The notes under the pieces were generated by a model, which did not search any database, had not been told where the DNA came from, and worked only from the letters and a program-made list of their open reading frames with translations. The position numbers and the translations under genes are program-made. A stretch of 64,000 nt of DNA from Callaeas wilsoni (taxonomy: Eukaryota; Chordata; Aves; Passeriformes; Callaeidae). Where the stretch lies: NCBI GenBank assembly GCA_013398955.1, contig VWPU01009485.1, forward strand, positions 1-64,000, in the 5' to 3' direction. Of this stretch, positions 14,401 to 25,860 are shown piece by piece (positions within the stretch are counted from its first letter, which is position 1; the number at the start of each line of letters is the position of its first letter).

Positions 14401-14970
14401 ACAGCCACTGCATTTGAATTACCATAATCTTATGAAACAGGTCTAATCAACCTGACTAGAAGAGCTCAATGAGGTTTTATCATTTGCCTCTGGTTTGTTT
14501 TAACAGTGTGTATTATTATAATTGGAGCTCCTTTTTCTCTGTATACTCCAAATAATGCCCAAAAGCTGCTCAATTAAAATGTTGGGAGTTGACTTTAAAC
14601 AGAAGTTCCTACCTTAAAGATACACCAAAAGACAAATAAATTCATATTTGTGGGTTACTATTCCCACATTATTGCAGAACAACCCAGTCTGTAAGTTGTA
14701 AAATGGCCCACTCTTCTATGAGACATACATCCAACTGTCCTGTAGTAGAACACACTTTCCCCCAAATTAACAGTCATGGACTATCAATCAAACAATTTTA
14801 CTGGGTTGCAGAAAGAGCATAAGCTCTGGACTAACCTTAACATTTCAATGACATTTAGAAATTAAGCCTATCTCGTTTACTAGAATTGTCTTCATACTTA
14901 AAGAACCAGGCAGCATTTGCTGTCAAACTGACATCTGAAGGTGAAACTCTTAGCACATAGTGCAATGTTT

Positions 14971-14998
14971 GGGATTTTGGGGGGTTGGGGTTTTTTGG
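14971..14998 (+). repeat. G/T-rich run
   Basis: G runs of 3, 6, 4 and 2 are separated by T-rich spacers. The pattern falls short of a canonical four-by-three G-quadruplex, because the six-G run has no internal loop. It could form a two-layer or bulged structure, or simply be low-complexity sequence. Confidence 0.6.
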
Positions 14999-16248
14999 TA
15001 CACAGAGCTTTCCTGCAGTCTTTGAATGGTTAGAGAAGATCATCAGATCTTTTTCTAGACTAGCCAGCATGTGCTGTTCAATAGCTAATCACTCCTGAAC
15101 AACATTCAACCATGATGTAAAAAATAAATCTCTATCCTATTGTTAAGCAGGATGCAGTTTACTGGTCCATATGTTGAAAGGGATGTACAAATGAAATTCA
15201 CAGCAGCAGCAATAATGACTTGGATGTTTAAAAAGCAAGATGGATTCCTCCAATTCTCAACCAGAAAGGCACATTATACCAGTTACAGAAAGATGTTTCC
15301 ATTTCCAAGACCATTTAGTGCATTCATGCCTAGTCCCAGCTGCATTTCAATGAAGATAAAAATAAAATGACTTGTACACTACTCCAGCTCCACAGCAGAA
15401 GCACTTCCATGCCTGAGAACGGAAGAGACAACTCCTGAAGCAGAACTTCTCAAAGACATACAGAGTCAGCAGGGCACAAAGCAGCTGTCACTGCTGACAG
15501 GATGGAAACTGAATGTGCAGGAATTCTGCTTTGAGTTGGAAGAGGAGAAGGGAAAAAGGAGAAAAGGTATGTGGCTTGTGCAAGTCCACAAAATTTGTCA
15601 CAAGTCTTCCCTAGACAAATTTCAAGGCTCTAATGGGAAGGCCAACACTACCAGCAAGGAAGCAGAGTTCTGTTGCAATTATAAATAATCCTCAGCAAAA
15701 GAAATGTTTTAATTATTTGCTTAAATCCGTAGCACAGTGTAGCCCTTCCAAATTCAGGTGTGTACTGTCCTCCACCACCCAACATGACCAGCCTTTGCTC
15801 ACTTCTCCTATGTCTACTCCTGCTGCTACTGACAAGTCTTACCACGGCACCGCAAAGTCCGATGGTATCTCTTGCTTTTCTCGAAGTTTCAGATTAAGAA
15901 TTTTCTTTTTCATTTAAAAATGTTTATCTCCCTCATAGTTGCAGAAAGGCAACAAAGAACATATCCAATACCTCAGAAGATCAAAATAGAAAGAACATAC
16001 AAAGATACCTCATTTAAAAACAAAATGACTCAGTAATTTTTTGCGACTTCAACTCATGATTTCTGAATACATGGAGACAAAAATCCACTTTGCAAATGAA
16101 AGGCATGCCTAGGAATAAGCTTATTAACCAATGTGAAGCCATAAATTCAAATAGTTTCTTGTCTTGAAATAAATGCCTTCCTCTCACATCACAGTTTTTA
16201 AAGGAAACTCTAGCAGTTCCTGCAGCGGGAGGAAAAGCAGGTTCACTG

Positions 16249-16266
16249 GTGACTGATGTCAGTCAC
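16249..16266. repeat. 8-base palindrome with 2-base spacer
   Basis: GTGACTGA and TCAGTCAC are exact reverse complements separated by TG. The half-site TGACTGA vaguely resembles an AP-1 half-site, but the spacing fits no binding site I know. It is recorded as a structural observation only. Confidence 0.7.
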
Positions 16267-16969
16267 TGCTAGTGAAGGCTGAATCACAATACAAGAGTTA
16301 AGAGTCCAAGCAAAGGCATGCCAGCAGGATGGACAATTAATCTGCTGAGAGAAATTACCACTGAAATAAAATTCTGCAGCATTAACTAAGAGTTAGCTTG
16401 GTGTAATGCAGAGCCAAAACACAGACAATATCTCATCTCCACTGCGACCATGAGCTCCGCACAGCAAACATTTTTTTGAAATCTTGTCAGTGTATAAATC
16501 TACTGCAGCCCTTATGAATACATGAAAGACAAGTACATGTGTTGGGGATTTGGTGTGCTACTGAAATCTTCTTGGCTTAATCTGGAAAAAAATTGCACAT
16601 GTGAAGGAGTAACTGCAGGGCACTGGCTTACAGGTGAGGATTTTATTCGCCAGAAATTTCTCCAGTGTATCAGAGACACTCTGTAACAAGAGATTCAACG
16701 TATCTGTTTTTGTGCAAATGTGACAAAATGACACAGAACACTGTAAGAGTGCAAAGAAAAGAACTGCATAAAAAGTGTAAATAATTTTCAATAATAAGAA
16801 TTGACACCCCAGTTTCTCTAGGCAACTTTTCAGTTGCAGAGTCAACTAGAATACAATTTATACATTGTCTGGCTAACTGTCCTCCCAAGTGCTGGCCCAA
16901 GTCAAGTGACCACGTAGCTAATGATGTGAAACTTGATGATCAGAATGAATGCTAAATATTCAAGCATGA

Positions 16970-17110
16970 ACCATAGAATCCTTGAATGGTTTGGGTTGGA
17001 GGGAAAGTCTAAAAATCATCTACTCCATTCCCCCTGCTGTGGGCCAGGACATCTTTCATTAGGTCAGGTCGCTCAAATGCCCATCCAAGAGCAGCCTATG
17101 TACATTTCAT
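16970..17110 (-). mobile_element. CR1 LINE 3'-end fragment
   Basis: The antisense CR1 tail is clear: CCATAGAATCCTTGAATGGT, then GGTTTGGGTTGGAGGGAAAG and 'aaaatcatctactccattccccctgctgtg'-like sequence, followed by the 'gacacctttcaccaggtcaggttgctcaa' segment in diverged form (about 17046-17075). Similarity fades near 17110. It is a 5'-truncated, moderately diverged copy with no coding capacity. Confidence 0.9.
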
Positions 17111-20100
17111 TTGACCATGAAAGCAGTCTGCCTTTCACAAAGATGGTTTCAATGGTGTGTTGAGTTTGTCTTTCCACTGTCCTTTTCTACTGAGATCACA
17201 CAGGAGCTCTCAAAATGAGATTTTATCAGCTTTCTCTGTACAGTGGCTATTATCCAAACCCTCTGAGTGCAAAATCCCAGTGCCTAAAGGAACAGAAGTT
17301 ATATTTTGAACTGGAGTAGCAAGACAGACAAAAGAATCCCTCACTAGCCAACATATTTCTCATCAGCCAAGGCATGTGGGCGGAAAACAAACCAGCGGGA
17401 CCAACCACGCAGATCTAACTATGAATATATGCAAAAATTTAACACCACTGAGGGAAATAAGCTCATTATTGTTTCACTGTTTAATTACGATTTATTTTCC
17501 TCATTGCACTATAGGTATGAATCCATGCTGCCATACTTAAACCTATTATCTCTCATGTGCACAATAATGTAAACTCTCTGCACAAAGTTGCTTCTAATGA
17601 ATCCAAATCACTGCTCACTGAGGAAATACTGCATGGCACTTACTTCAGATGAAGACTGGAACAGTTTTAACATCTTATAGCTGAGGCAGGTGGGCAAAAG
17701 GGAGAAAAAGAGAGAGATTGACTCTTCTTGCTTTCTTTCTATGGCATTGGCTAAACCAGCCTATTTTGAAACACACCACCATGGAGCAGTTAGGTACTTC
17801 TATCACTATGTAGAGTTTCACAGTAGAATTCTTTTTGTCACTACCATTACATCTGGTAAAATTACTGCAAAGTGGGTGTCAGATATAATGCTGAATTACC
17901 CTGACCTAGAGATACTATAAAGCACCTGGTAGTGTGGGTTATATAAGAGCTACGAAGAATCAAGGTCGGACAAAATGTTTGGGAGATATTCTTGGCAACA
18001 TCAATAGGTCTCATTTATAAACTAGTGAGAGATTTGAATGCAGTAAAAAATAGATCTGTAAAAGCTCATTAAAGATTGTATTTGGTTTGATTTCCAAGAG
18101 GCAATCACACACCCTAGTTTTGGGCTGAGAATATGAGGTCTGGTTTTGGACAGATGAGTCTTTCCTTTGAAAATAATTTGATCACTTTTCACCAATGAGA
18201 AAAAGTAAGGGAAACTAGGGTGGAGAGGGTAATTTCTGGAAAAATGTATTTTAATACATTTTTTTCTTTGGTTGGTTTGCTTGAGGTTTTTAAATAAACT
18301 TAAACAGAATAAACCTTGGATTCCTATGTGTGCTTTTGAAAAGAATGGCCTGACAGACTGAAGGACCTCACCAGAAGTGAGGGCACAAAAAAAGAATTAT
18401 TGTTGGTACTGCCTGTCAGCTTCAGAGGGAAGGAAGGAAACCAAGATCTAAGTACAGCATCAGAAAAAATATACATAATCCAAAAATTTAAAATAGCTTA
18501 ATTGTTCAAGCTGTCTTAAGTTCTATAGGTCAGAACATGTCACTGTCATAGCATAGTCAAGTTGTGAGGGTGACAAAACTTTCTAAGCTTTCCTATACTC
18601 CCACACCTGCAAGGCATGCAATTATCTGCTGAGGAAGGAACATGTTTCCTTTCTGAGTACCAAAATTCACTCTGTTCCACTAATGAGCCCCTGCAGTTGT
18701 ATTCACAGTTCTAGTAATACACCACATTGAGTACGGACCACTGTGTCTTTGCACTTCAGGAACATCCCCCCTCATATTTATATAGATCCTGTAAGTGTCA
18801 GAAGTCACAAGTATACAACCTATGATAAACTATAATTCTTTCCAGTTCCTTCAGTTTTTTTCTCCTACAACATTCACAGCCCAATCAGCAATGGTCTTAT
18901 CTTGGAGGAAAATGTCTGTTTAAGTATCTTGACTGTACTAAGATTCCTTCATTTCTCTTCACACTGAGTTATGAACAGGCAAACTATCCCTCTACATTCA
19001 GCTTCATGTAGGAAAATACTTTCTTCTTCAAGAAAGATGATAACTCAAGGGAGGAGAGCCACCTGATGCTGAGCAGTCTTTAATTACAAATGTGAATGTG
19101 GCTGTAGATCACAAAACCACCAAGCTAACGCCCTGTGGTTTCTCATTTCATGTCAACTCTAGCTCAGAGTCTACCACTGTGACAGTTCTGTACTGACTGG
19201 CCCAGCCCCTACTCACAAACAGAGTAAAACTATTAATCATGTACTACCAACAAAGCTCATACTCTGGCATCAGCACCTTTCCCCACATGTTCCTATTTAT
19301 CTCATGGAAAGCACAGACAAATATCTAATTCACACTGCCTAAATAGCAAGCTCAGGCTACAGATATTTAAAATATATGTAAATGAAACTTAGAGGAATGG
19401 TTCCAGAAACACCACCCCACAGGCCATTATGTTTCACTGCCAAATAAACAGATGTTGTCTCTACTTACAGCACCCAGAGTTCTCTTATATCCTTCAGCTG
19501 AAAAGATTTCAGCTCACAAGTGCCCATGTGTTGATTTCTTGTCCTTCCTGAAACCCGTACTGGCACAAAGGAGCAGCACTACGTGCCAGCAATGCAACAT
19601 CTGGGATTCCCTAGGCTGGCAAAATGCACCACAAATTCTAGGCGTAATTCATGTAAAGAATAGCTCAGATTAGTAGGTGTCTATAGATTCATTAACATGC
19701 AGCAGTCCCTGCAAGCATGTGTCTTTGTATAGTTACTCAAATTTATGTAACTGTGACAAGTGTATGCAATCTCGTGTTCGATTCGACAGACCTTCTGTGA
19801 AGTGCTGTTCAGCACTGGTTTTCAGACAAGGTGTGCTCAAGGAGCTCACAGAACGAAGAGCCAGGAGATACTTGTGTCTTTGCAAGAAACTCAAATATCC
19901 AGTTATCACCAGTCGCAGATAGGGAAGGTTAAAAATGACAGCATTCAGAGACTGGACTCATATGCAACTGTTTCCTGAAGTACAGTTCAGAGGCACTGCC
20001 AGCTCTGGAAGACCATCAGTCTCAGCAACATGGAGATGGTAAGTTGAAAAATGTATCCATGAAACTCTCATTTCTTTACCTACTGTGCAAAATCAAGTAT

Positions 20101-20889
20101 AAGGAGGTCTATAGGCAGGCTGGAATAACTATTGTAAGTGGCTCAGTGGTCTTTCCATAAATAAAAATATTAGAAAGGTACTCTGCAAATTTACTGAGGT
20201 GCACAGGAAGAATTCAGTTAGCATTTTTCTCAGATTTGAAGGGATAGTTATTTTAATACCTTTCCAGCTACTTCTCTCTACATTTACAGCTACTTCTCTC
20301 TACATACTTCTAGATCACTCATGCTAAAATTGAATCTACAGCTTTTCTACCTCCTCTGCAGTGCAATGAAGGACATCAAATGGGAAGATATTCAAAAACC
20401 TCTCTGACAGAGAGCAAGCATGGGTTTGTGTCCTCTGTCGCTCTGTACTGTCAGATACACACATTCTTGATGCATTTGTGCTCATCAGAAAGTTCAGAAC
20501 AACACAACCCCCTTCATTAAAATTCTGTCTGAAAACTGCCAGTGCTACAATTGTATATGTCACACTGGAGGACATTGTGAAGTTTAGGGACAGATTAATA
20601 AGGACGTGAGAGCCAATCCCCTTTGAAAAGGAAAGTGTTTGATGGCTTGGCTCTTTTCTCTGTTTTGTACTGGACCTGGACACGAAATCCAAATGCCTTC
20701 AGGTCTCAGAGGAAGGCAAACTTCTTTTATGAATCCGATATCTAAAGCCAGGTCTCACACTGTCTGTTGCCATATTGAAAGCAAGCTTCACTTCCGTAAT
20801 AGGTTTAGCATTCCCACATTAAATTATGAGTAATTTCAGAGCACTGCAGGTTCAACTTTGAAAAAGCCATCTTGAGCACTGCTAATAAA
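17111..20889. other. non-coding sequence, no recognisable gene
   Basis: No coding exon is supported and no mobile element was recognised. A two-copy tandem duplication at 20265-20305 is listed separately. A minus-strand open frame at 20336-20692 begins with TTG rather than ATG and resembles nothing known to me. Confidence 0.7.
20265..20305. repeat. two-copy tandem duplication, period 22
   Basis: CAGCTACTTCTCTCTACAT occurs perfectly at 20265-20283 and 20287-20305, joined by TTA. Two identical copies suggest a fairly recent slippage or short-template duplication. The copies are pyrimidine-rich. Confidence 0.9.
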
Positions 20890-20965
20890 TCATGGAATCA
20901 CAGAATATCCTGACTTGGAAGTGACCCACAAGGACCATCACAAGTTCAACTCCTAAAATAGCCAT
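20890..20965 (-). mobile_element. CR1 LINE 3'-end fragment, different tail type
   Basis: ATGGAATCACAGAATATCCTGA, then a diverged 'gttggaagggacccacaaggatcatcgagtccaactcc' segment, matches the antisense tail of another CR1 group common in birds. The 'aatatcctgacttggaagtgacccacaagg' version distinguishes it from the 'ggtttgggttggaaggg' tails at 17.0 and 24.1 kb. Recognisable similarity ends near 20965; decayed CR1 sequence may continue to about 21065. Confidence 0.85.
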
Positions 20966-21281
20966 GGTAGCATGCAGAGGGAGCATCACCAGCTGGGCAT
21001 CAACCCATTTGTACTGCAGTTCACAGTGAGTTCCACACTCATTGAGCTGCTGGGACTCCACTCTTCCCAGCACTGAAATTAGCTGATTTAAGACCAGTTG
21101 CACATGCACTATAAACCTGCACTGACTACAGTGTAAACATACAATTAACAAAAGCTAAATAAAGGAAATCGTCCATTCTGTACATCACACAGTCTACCTG
21201 AAATTTGTAGATACTGAAAAATAATCTGGTTTTCTCTGCAGTTCATGTATGGGTAAATAGTTTCATAACTGGCAATTGTGT

Positions 21282-21350
21282 AAAAAAAAAAAAGGAAAGA
21301 CAAATATTAAGAATATTAAATATTAAAAAATAGTAAAAGAAAAAAATAAA
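21282..21350. repeat. A-rich low-complexity tract
   Basis: A run of twelve A's is followed by alternating AAATATT and AAAAAATA units. It has no retrocopy-like sequence upstream that I can recognise, so I do not interpret it as the poly-A tail of a processed pseudogene. Confidence 0.75.
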
Positions 21351-23088
21351 ATATGCAAAGTAAGATCAACAAAAAGCAATATACCTACAAATTTTGAAAA
21401 TGAAATGGTATCTGCAATGACTAGGCATAGAAGAAAATGGGGAAAAAAGGCAGATAATTGTTTGAATATTTTACTCTTATCAACACCAAACAAGCTTGTC
21501 TAGCCAACAGAAACAGCAATGCTGCAACATTACAACCTTAAACATTACCTAATGAGATAAAATATTTGCAGAATACAGATGTATCTGTAAGGGGATAATT
21601 ATTTTCCATCACAACAAAAAACACTGTAAGCAAGACCAGCCCGACAACTGAGCCTATAAGAATGAAAAGAATGCAACTAAATGCAGACAAAGGGAATCAG
21701 TAGAAGTACAAGGCTGCTCTCAACTCCAAAAGGAAAAGGCTCTACAATCACTTCAGGTTTTCATAGAGGCTACAGTTTAGCATATTTAGTAAAGAAAGTA
21801 CAAAATGTGTCACCATAAAACTAAGTTTTCAAACAAATGAGAGCCAGACCGTACTAAATAAAAGGCAAGAAATTAATATCCACAGACTCAGCCTGGAGAA
21901 GACACATATCATCTTCCAAAAGGCATTCACACTCAGAAAAAATAAGCTAGCCATGGCTCAAAATAAGATAAATCTGTGTGTACAGATACTGACAGCATTT
22001 GTTGACCCTCATTTCCTGAGTATCAGTGGCATCTTGTCTTTGGATTACATTATGTATAAAATCCACAAGATTTCTTACTCTCATAACAGAGAAGCTTTCT
22101 ATGATTGATATAGATGTTTCAATCTTAGGAATAATTTTTTTGTGCAGTTCAGTAACTTCATTTCTGATTATCTAACACATTTGTAATCTCAAAAAAATTA
22201 CTGCAGTTGACATTTTGTCGGCTAGTGAGTTATTGTAGTCAATAGATATCTCTCCACTGATTTCACTGGGCTTTGGATTATTTCATTAAAAGGTGGTCTA
22301 CTTTGCAATAAAGGTCTCATATTTATGGCGCCAACCTAACAGCTTTTGGTTATGTTTCACAGTCCAGATTCAGCAAAGTACTTAGTCTGGACCATTCTAC
22401 TTCACTGATGGGTATGCTTAAGGACTTTGCATAACACATTCAAGATATGAAACTGAAAATCACTTAACTGATAAAGTGAAATTTAAGCTAAAGCATCCTT
22501 ACTTGACTACTTTGAAAACATTGTAATTTTAGGAGGAACTTATCACCACTTAAATATTACATAAGATCCAAGACCAACCAACACATTTTAGTCCGAGCTG
22601 TGTAAGATGAAGTGAAAAAAAAAATAAATTAGAAACTTCTGGCTATTAACATGTTAACATAAATCAGTGTGGCACTACTGAGTGAGCTGCAGCACTAGGT
22701 CATTGTCCTAGTTAATCACCAGAGGAAAGAAGGAATGCCATAGAGGAACAGACAATGCTTTTCAACCCTGGCACTCCCCATTGCTCTTGTGATACTGTGG
22801 ATAGATGGGGACTGAGTCCTCCTACTGTGGGAGCAGCCAGCACACTTCTCTAGGCAGCAAGAGCAACGGCAGAGGCACCTGGTGAGCCTCTGTCCTCCTG
22901 CACTGATTGTAAGCTGCTGCTGAAAACAGGTAGCTAGTGGTCATATTTTTATGGTGAACTATTTGTTATTTGCTCATTTATTTCTTCTGGGCCCTTAATT
23001 GTCATGTGAGGATCACAATCTCATCTTTCATTAACTATATATACTCACAATAAAATCATATAATGAAATACGTAATATATTCTTTAGT

Positions 23089-23130
23089 ATATTTACATAT
23101 ACCTTTATTTATATTTACATATACCTTTAA
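23089..23130. repeat. two-copy tandem duplication, period 22, AT-rich
   Basis: ATATTTACATATACCTTTA is repeated at 23089-23107 and 23111-23129 within an AT-rich neighbourhood. The copies are identical over 19 bases. Likely replication slippage. Confidence 0.9.
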
Positions 23131-24072
23131 CTATATCACAGATTTAGATTATGTTTTATTGAATTTTTCTTTCACCAGGGTTCTAGAGTTTAAAATGCAA
23201 AATAAAAGAATTTAAAACAACTACTGAAAGCAGATGCTGCACAGCAGTCACAAGATTATAAGAAACAGTGGCATATCCAGTTGCCTTGGATGTCCCCAAA
23301 CCAAGACACTAAGGTTCACCAAGAAGGTTTTTACTGCTGGACATGTGAAGCAAAGCCCAATTCCACATCACTGACCTAGCATCCCCAAAAAAGCCCTGAG
23401 CCACCACAAACAAACTGCATACAAGTTGGATAAAAACGTCTGCCACTGATGATTTTCAAAGCTGCATTTCTAAGCCATTTTCACAGTCTCAAAGGAATCT
23501 TGCTTAAGTTTTTTTTGATGAGTTGAGAGTCTAATAATGTAACTAGACACAGTTAAATACTAGGTCAGGCTCTTGGTGCAAGTGTCTGCATGAAGCATAG
23601 GTGGAGAAATGTGAATGAATAATAGCGCTTCCTGAAGATCTCTCTCCTCTTCCACCCTTTGAAAAGTTAATTTGCATAAGAAAAGCAGCAGGGTATCCAA
23701 AAGCTGAAATATCAAAGTGAATTTACTGGCTCACATTTCATTTAGCTTTGGTCATAACTCTGGTCTCCTCTGAGTTCATTTCACTGTCTGATTCTCTTCT
23801 CTCCTTGATGTAGTTACCTTTACCAGTTTGTGATCTGTGGTAACACATAAGACTGACTGATATAGAAGCTGCTTTTGTAGATGTGCTGTGACCTTGTACA
23901 CGCTCAAAAAGATTTAATTCTCACATTCTTACTACTTAGAACAATGAGTGAGGTTTTGGGTGTAATCAAAAGCAAAGCACTACAGAGCAAGGTTATATTT
24001 CCATGTAGCTCCTCTTTGTTTGAGGGCCTCTCTCAGTGAGTACATGAACCGCCTGAGAACTCACAAGTCACA

Positions 24073-24290
24073 ATCATAGAATCACAGAATGGTTTGGGTT
24101 GGAAGGGACCTTAAAGATAACCTTGTTCCAACCCCCCAGTCATGGGCAGGGACACCTTTCACCAGACCAGGTTGTTCAGAGCCCCATCCGGCCCGGCCTT
24201 GAACACTTCCAGGGATGGGGCATCCACAGCTTCTCCGAGCAGCCTCTTCTGGTGTCTCTCCAACATCACAATAAAGGACCCATCATGCAC
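24073..24290 (-). mobile_element. well-preserved CR1 LINE 3'-end fragment
   Basis: This is among the best-preserved short CR1 copies in the window. It starts with the antisense tail repeat (ATCATAGAATCACAGAATGG), continues through GGTTTGGGTTGGAAGGGACC and TTAAAGATAACCTTGTTCCA, then the 'catgggcagggacacctttcaccagaccagg' segment. It ends in the 'ggatggggcatccacagcttctc...gagcagcc' region before similarity is lost near 24290. Several CpGs (near 24188-24194 and 24236) survive, which fits a comparatively young insertion, since CpGs decay fast. It is 5'-truncated and non-coding. Confidence 0.95.
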
Positions 24291-25842
24291 CTGATCCCAT
24301 TTCCGCATCCAGTTCTCATCCACACGTGACTTGTGGGCAGGCAAGACACCGTGAAATTAGCACTGGTTACCTACCTACCCCATCACCCACCAAACACTTC
24401 CAAAGGCCATCCCACCACATTCAACTGTGCCACTCGGATAGGGCCTCTCCATATGTACCAACATAACCAAGATCAGAAGAAATGAAGGCCTGAAGCACAA
24501 GACTGCCAACTATGAGGTTAAAATCAGATTGTTTTCTTCAGCCAAGAATTTTTTTCTAGATTGCATTCAGTAAAAAAAGGCAGGCCAGTCAAAAATATAA
24601 CTGGTTGACCCAGAAACCATGCACCATAGTCAGTTATTTTTACACCTCTTTCCATGGGTTTATGTTTCTGGACAAAAATTAACTCATAAGTGTTTTTAAA
24701 GTTGACATATTTAGACAAAAATCCCTACGCATGAAACATTCAATGGGCAGTGTTTATAGTATTTGTAGCATCTTTTGCCTCAAAGTACCTAAAGATGCAT
24801 TTTCGCTAGCTTAAAAAAAAAAAAGCTTTTCATTTTAAGTTCAGAAATCACAGGTTACAATGATTGAAGAGAGTTCTGTCTCAGTAATTCCAGTTGGTTC
24901 CTCCATCAGCACAACACAACATGACAGCTTTCACAATGCATCACCTTCCTTAAATATAAACGCTATCTTTCTGAAGTACTGCCAAGAAGTTTGGCACAGT
25001 TGCCAGCCTGGATTACAAGGCAAAGACCGCTACAGCACTGACTTGCTCAGAACAGAATGCTTTTTGGGCAAATACATCAATTCTTTTGCAAAAGTCAAAC
25101 GCAATGCGTAAAGTCCCAGTCACAACCATGGGAGTCACCTAATTATAATACATACAGCAGATAACCTTTGGTGGAAAAACTGTGAGCATCAGCAACCTCA
25201 CTGCCACCAGTGGCAAATGCTGTACCAGCAGCTCTTTCTAGAGCCACCACAACCTAAAAACCAGGATCTGTGCCCCGCAGAGCTGTTATCCAAAGTGGCA
25301 TTAAGTTGTACAGCAATAAAGAACGAAGGTGAAACAGACAATGACAATAGCAAAAAGCTGAAATATAACTCAGTTGAATCAACAGTGGATAAATATACTT
25401 TATTTTTAATGCTTTATTATTGTACAATTGTTATTGCTGTTAATGATACTGACTCCTACTTCTGCTACAATGATCAAGAAGACAGGTCAGTGCTTTCCTC
25501 AGAAAATACGGGACCTTTCAGATGCTCTTTGGAGCTGCATAGCTCACTCCCATTTCTCCTCACCCCATAAGCCTGTACAAATTCACTGTCAGAGCTCCCA
25601 ACTTAGTAAACCAACTGATTTAACAAGCTGAAGGTCACTAGAAGCAAGATCTCCCCCTGCTGCCTTCATATCAGACACTTTGGTTGATATGAGTTGCCTG
25701 TCAGACAGAGCTATAGCCTGTAACACCGAAACACAGCCATAAACCACAAACACAGTGAAATATGAGGTAAATTATGAGTGTTTTCATACTGAGTAGTCTT
25801 AAGCTCTCAGTGAATTGGCAGGCAAGGAAAAAAAGGAGTTAA

Positions 25843-25860
25843 TTTTTCTTTTTTTTTTTT
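25843..25860. repeat. T-rich tract
   Basis: TTTTTC followed by twelve T's. A simple homopolymer, possibly a replication-slippage site. Confidence 0.8.

Larger units (their letters stand above)
11476..16969. other. non-coding sequence, no recognisable gene
   Basis: AT-rich unique sequence. Open frames here stay below 100 codons with no recognisable domain. It holds a short G/T-rich run (14971-14998) and a small palindrome (16249-16266), listed separately. No mobile element was recognised. Confidence 0.7.
20966..24072. other. non-coding sequence, A-rich in part
   Basis: No gene is supported. The block contains an A-rich low-complexity tract (21282-21350) and a 22-base tandem duplication (23089-23130), listed separately. 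The rest is AT-rich unique sequence. Confidence 0.7.

Noticed and set aside
14971..14998. Possible G-quadruplex
   Set aside because: It lacks four separable runs of three or more G's, so it does not meet the canonical pattern.
21282..21350. Possible poly-A tail of a processed pseudogene
   Set aside because: No cDNA-like sequence or target-site duplication is visible upstream; simple A-rich DNA is sufficient.
24099..24344. Overlapping open frames on both strands at 24.1-24.3 kb
   Set aside because: Both lie within the antisense CR1 copy and its immediate edge; explained by the repeat.
25217..25570. 117-codon plus-strand ATG frame
   Set aside because: No domain recognised, low-complexity stretches and no splice or conservation evidence visible; treated as chance.
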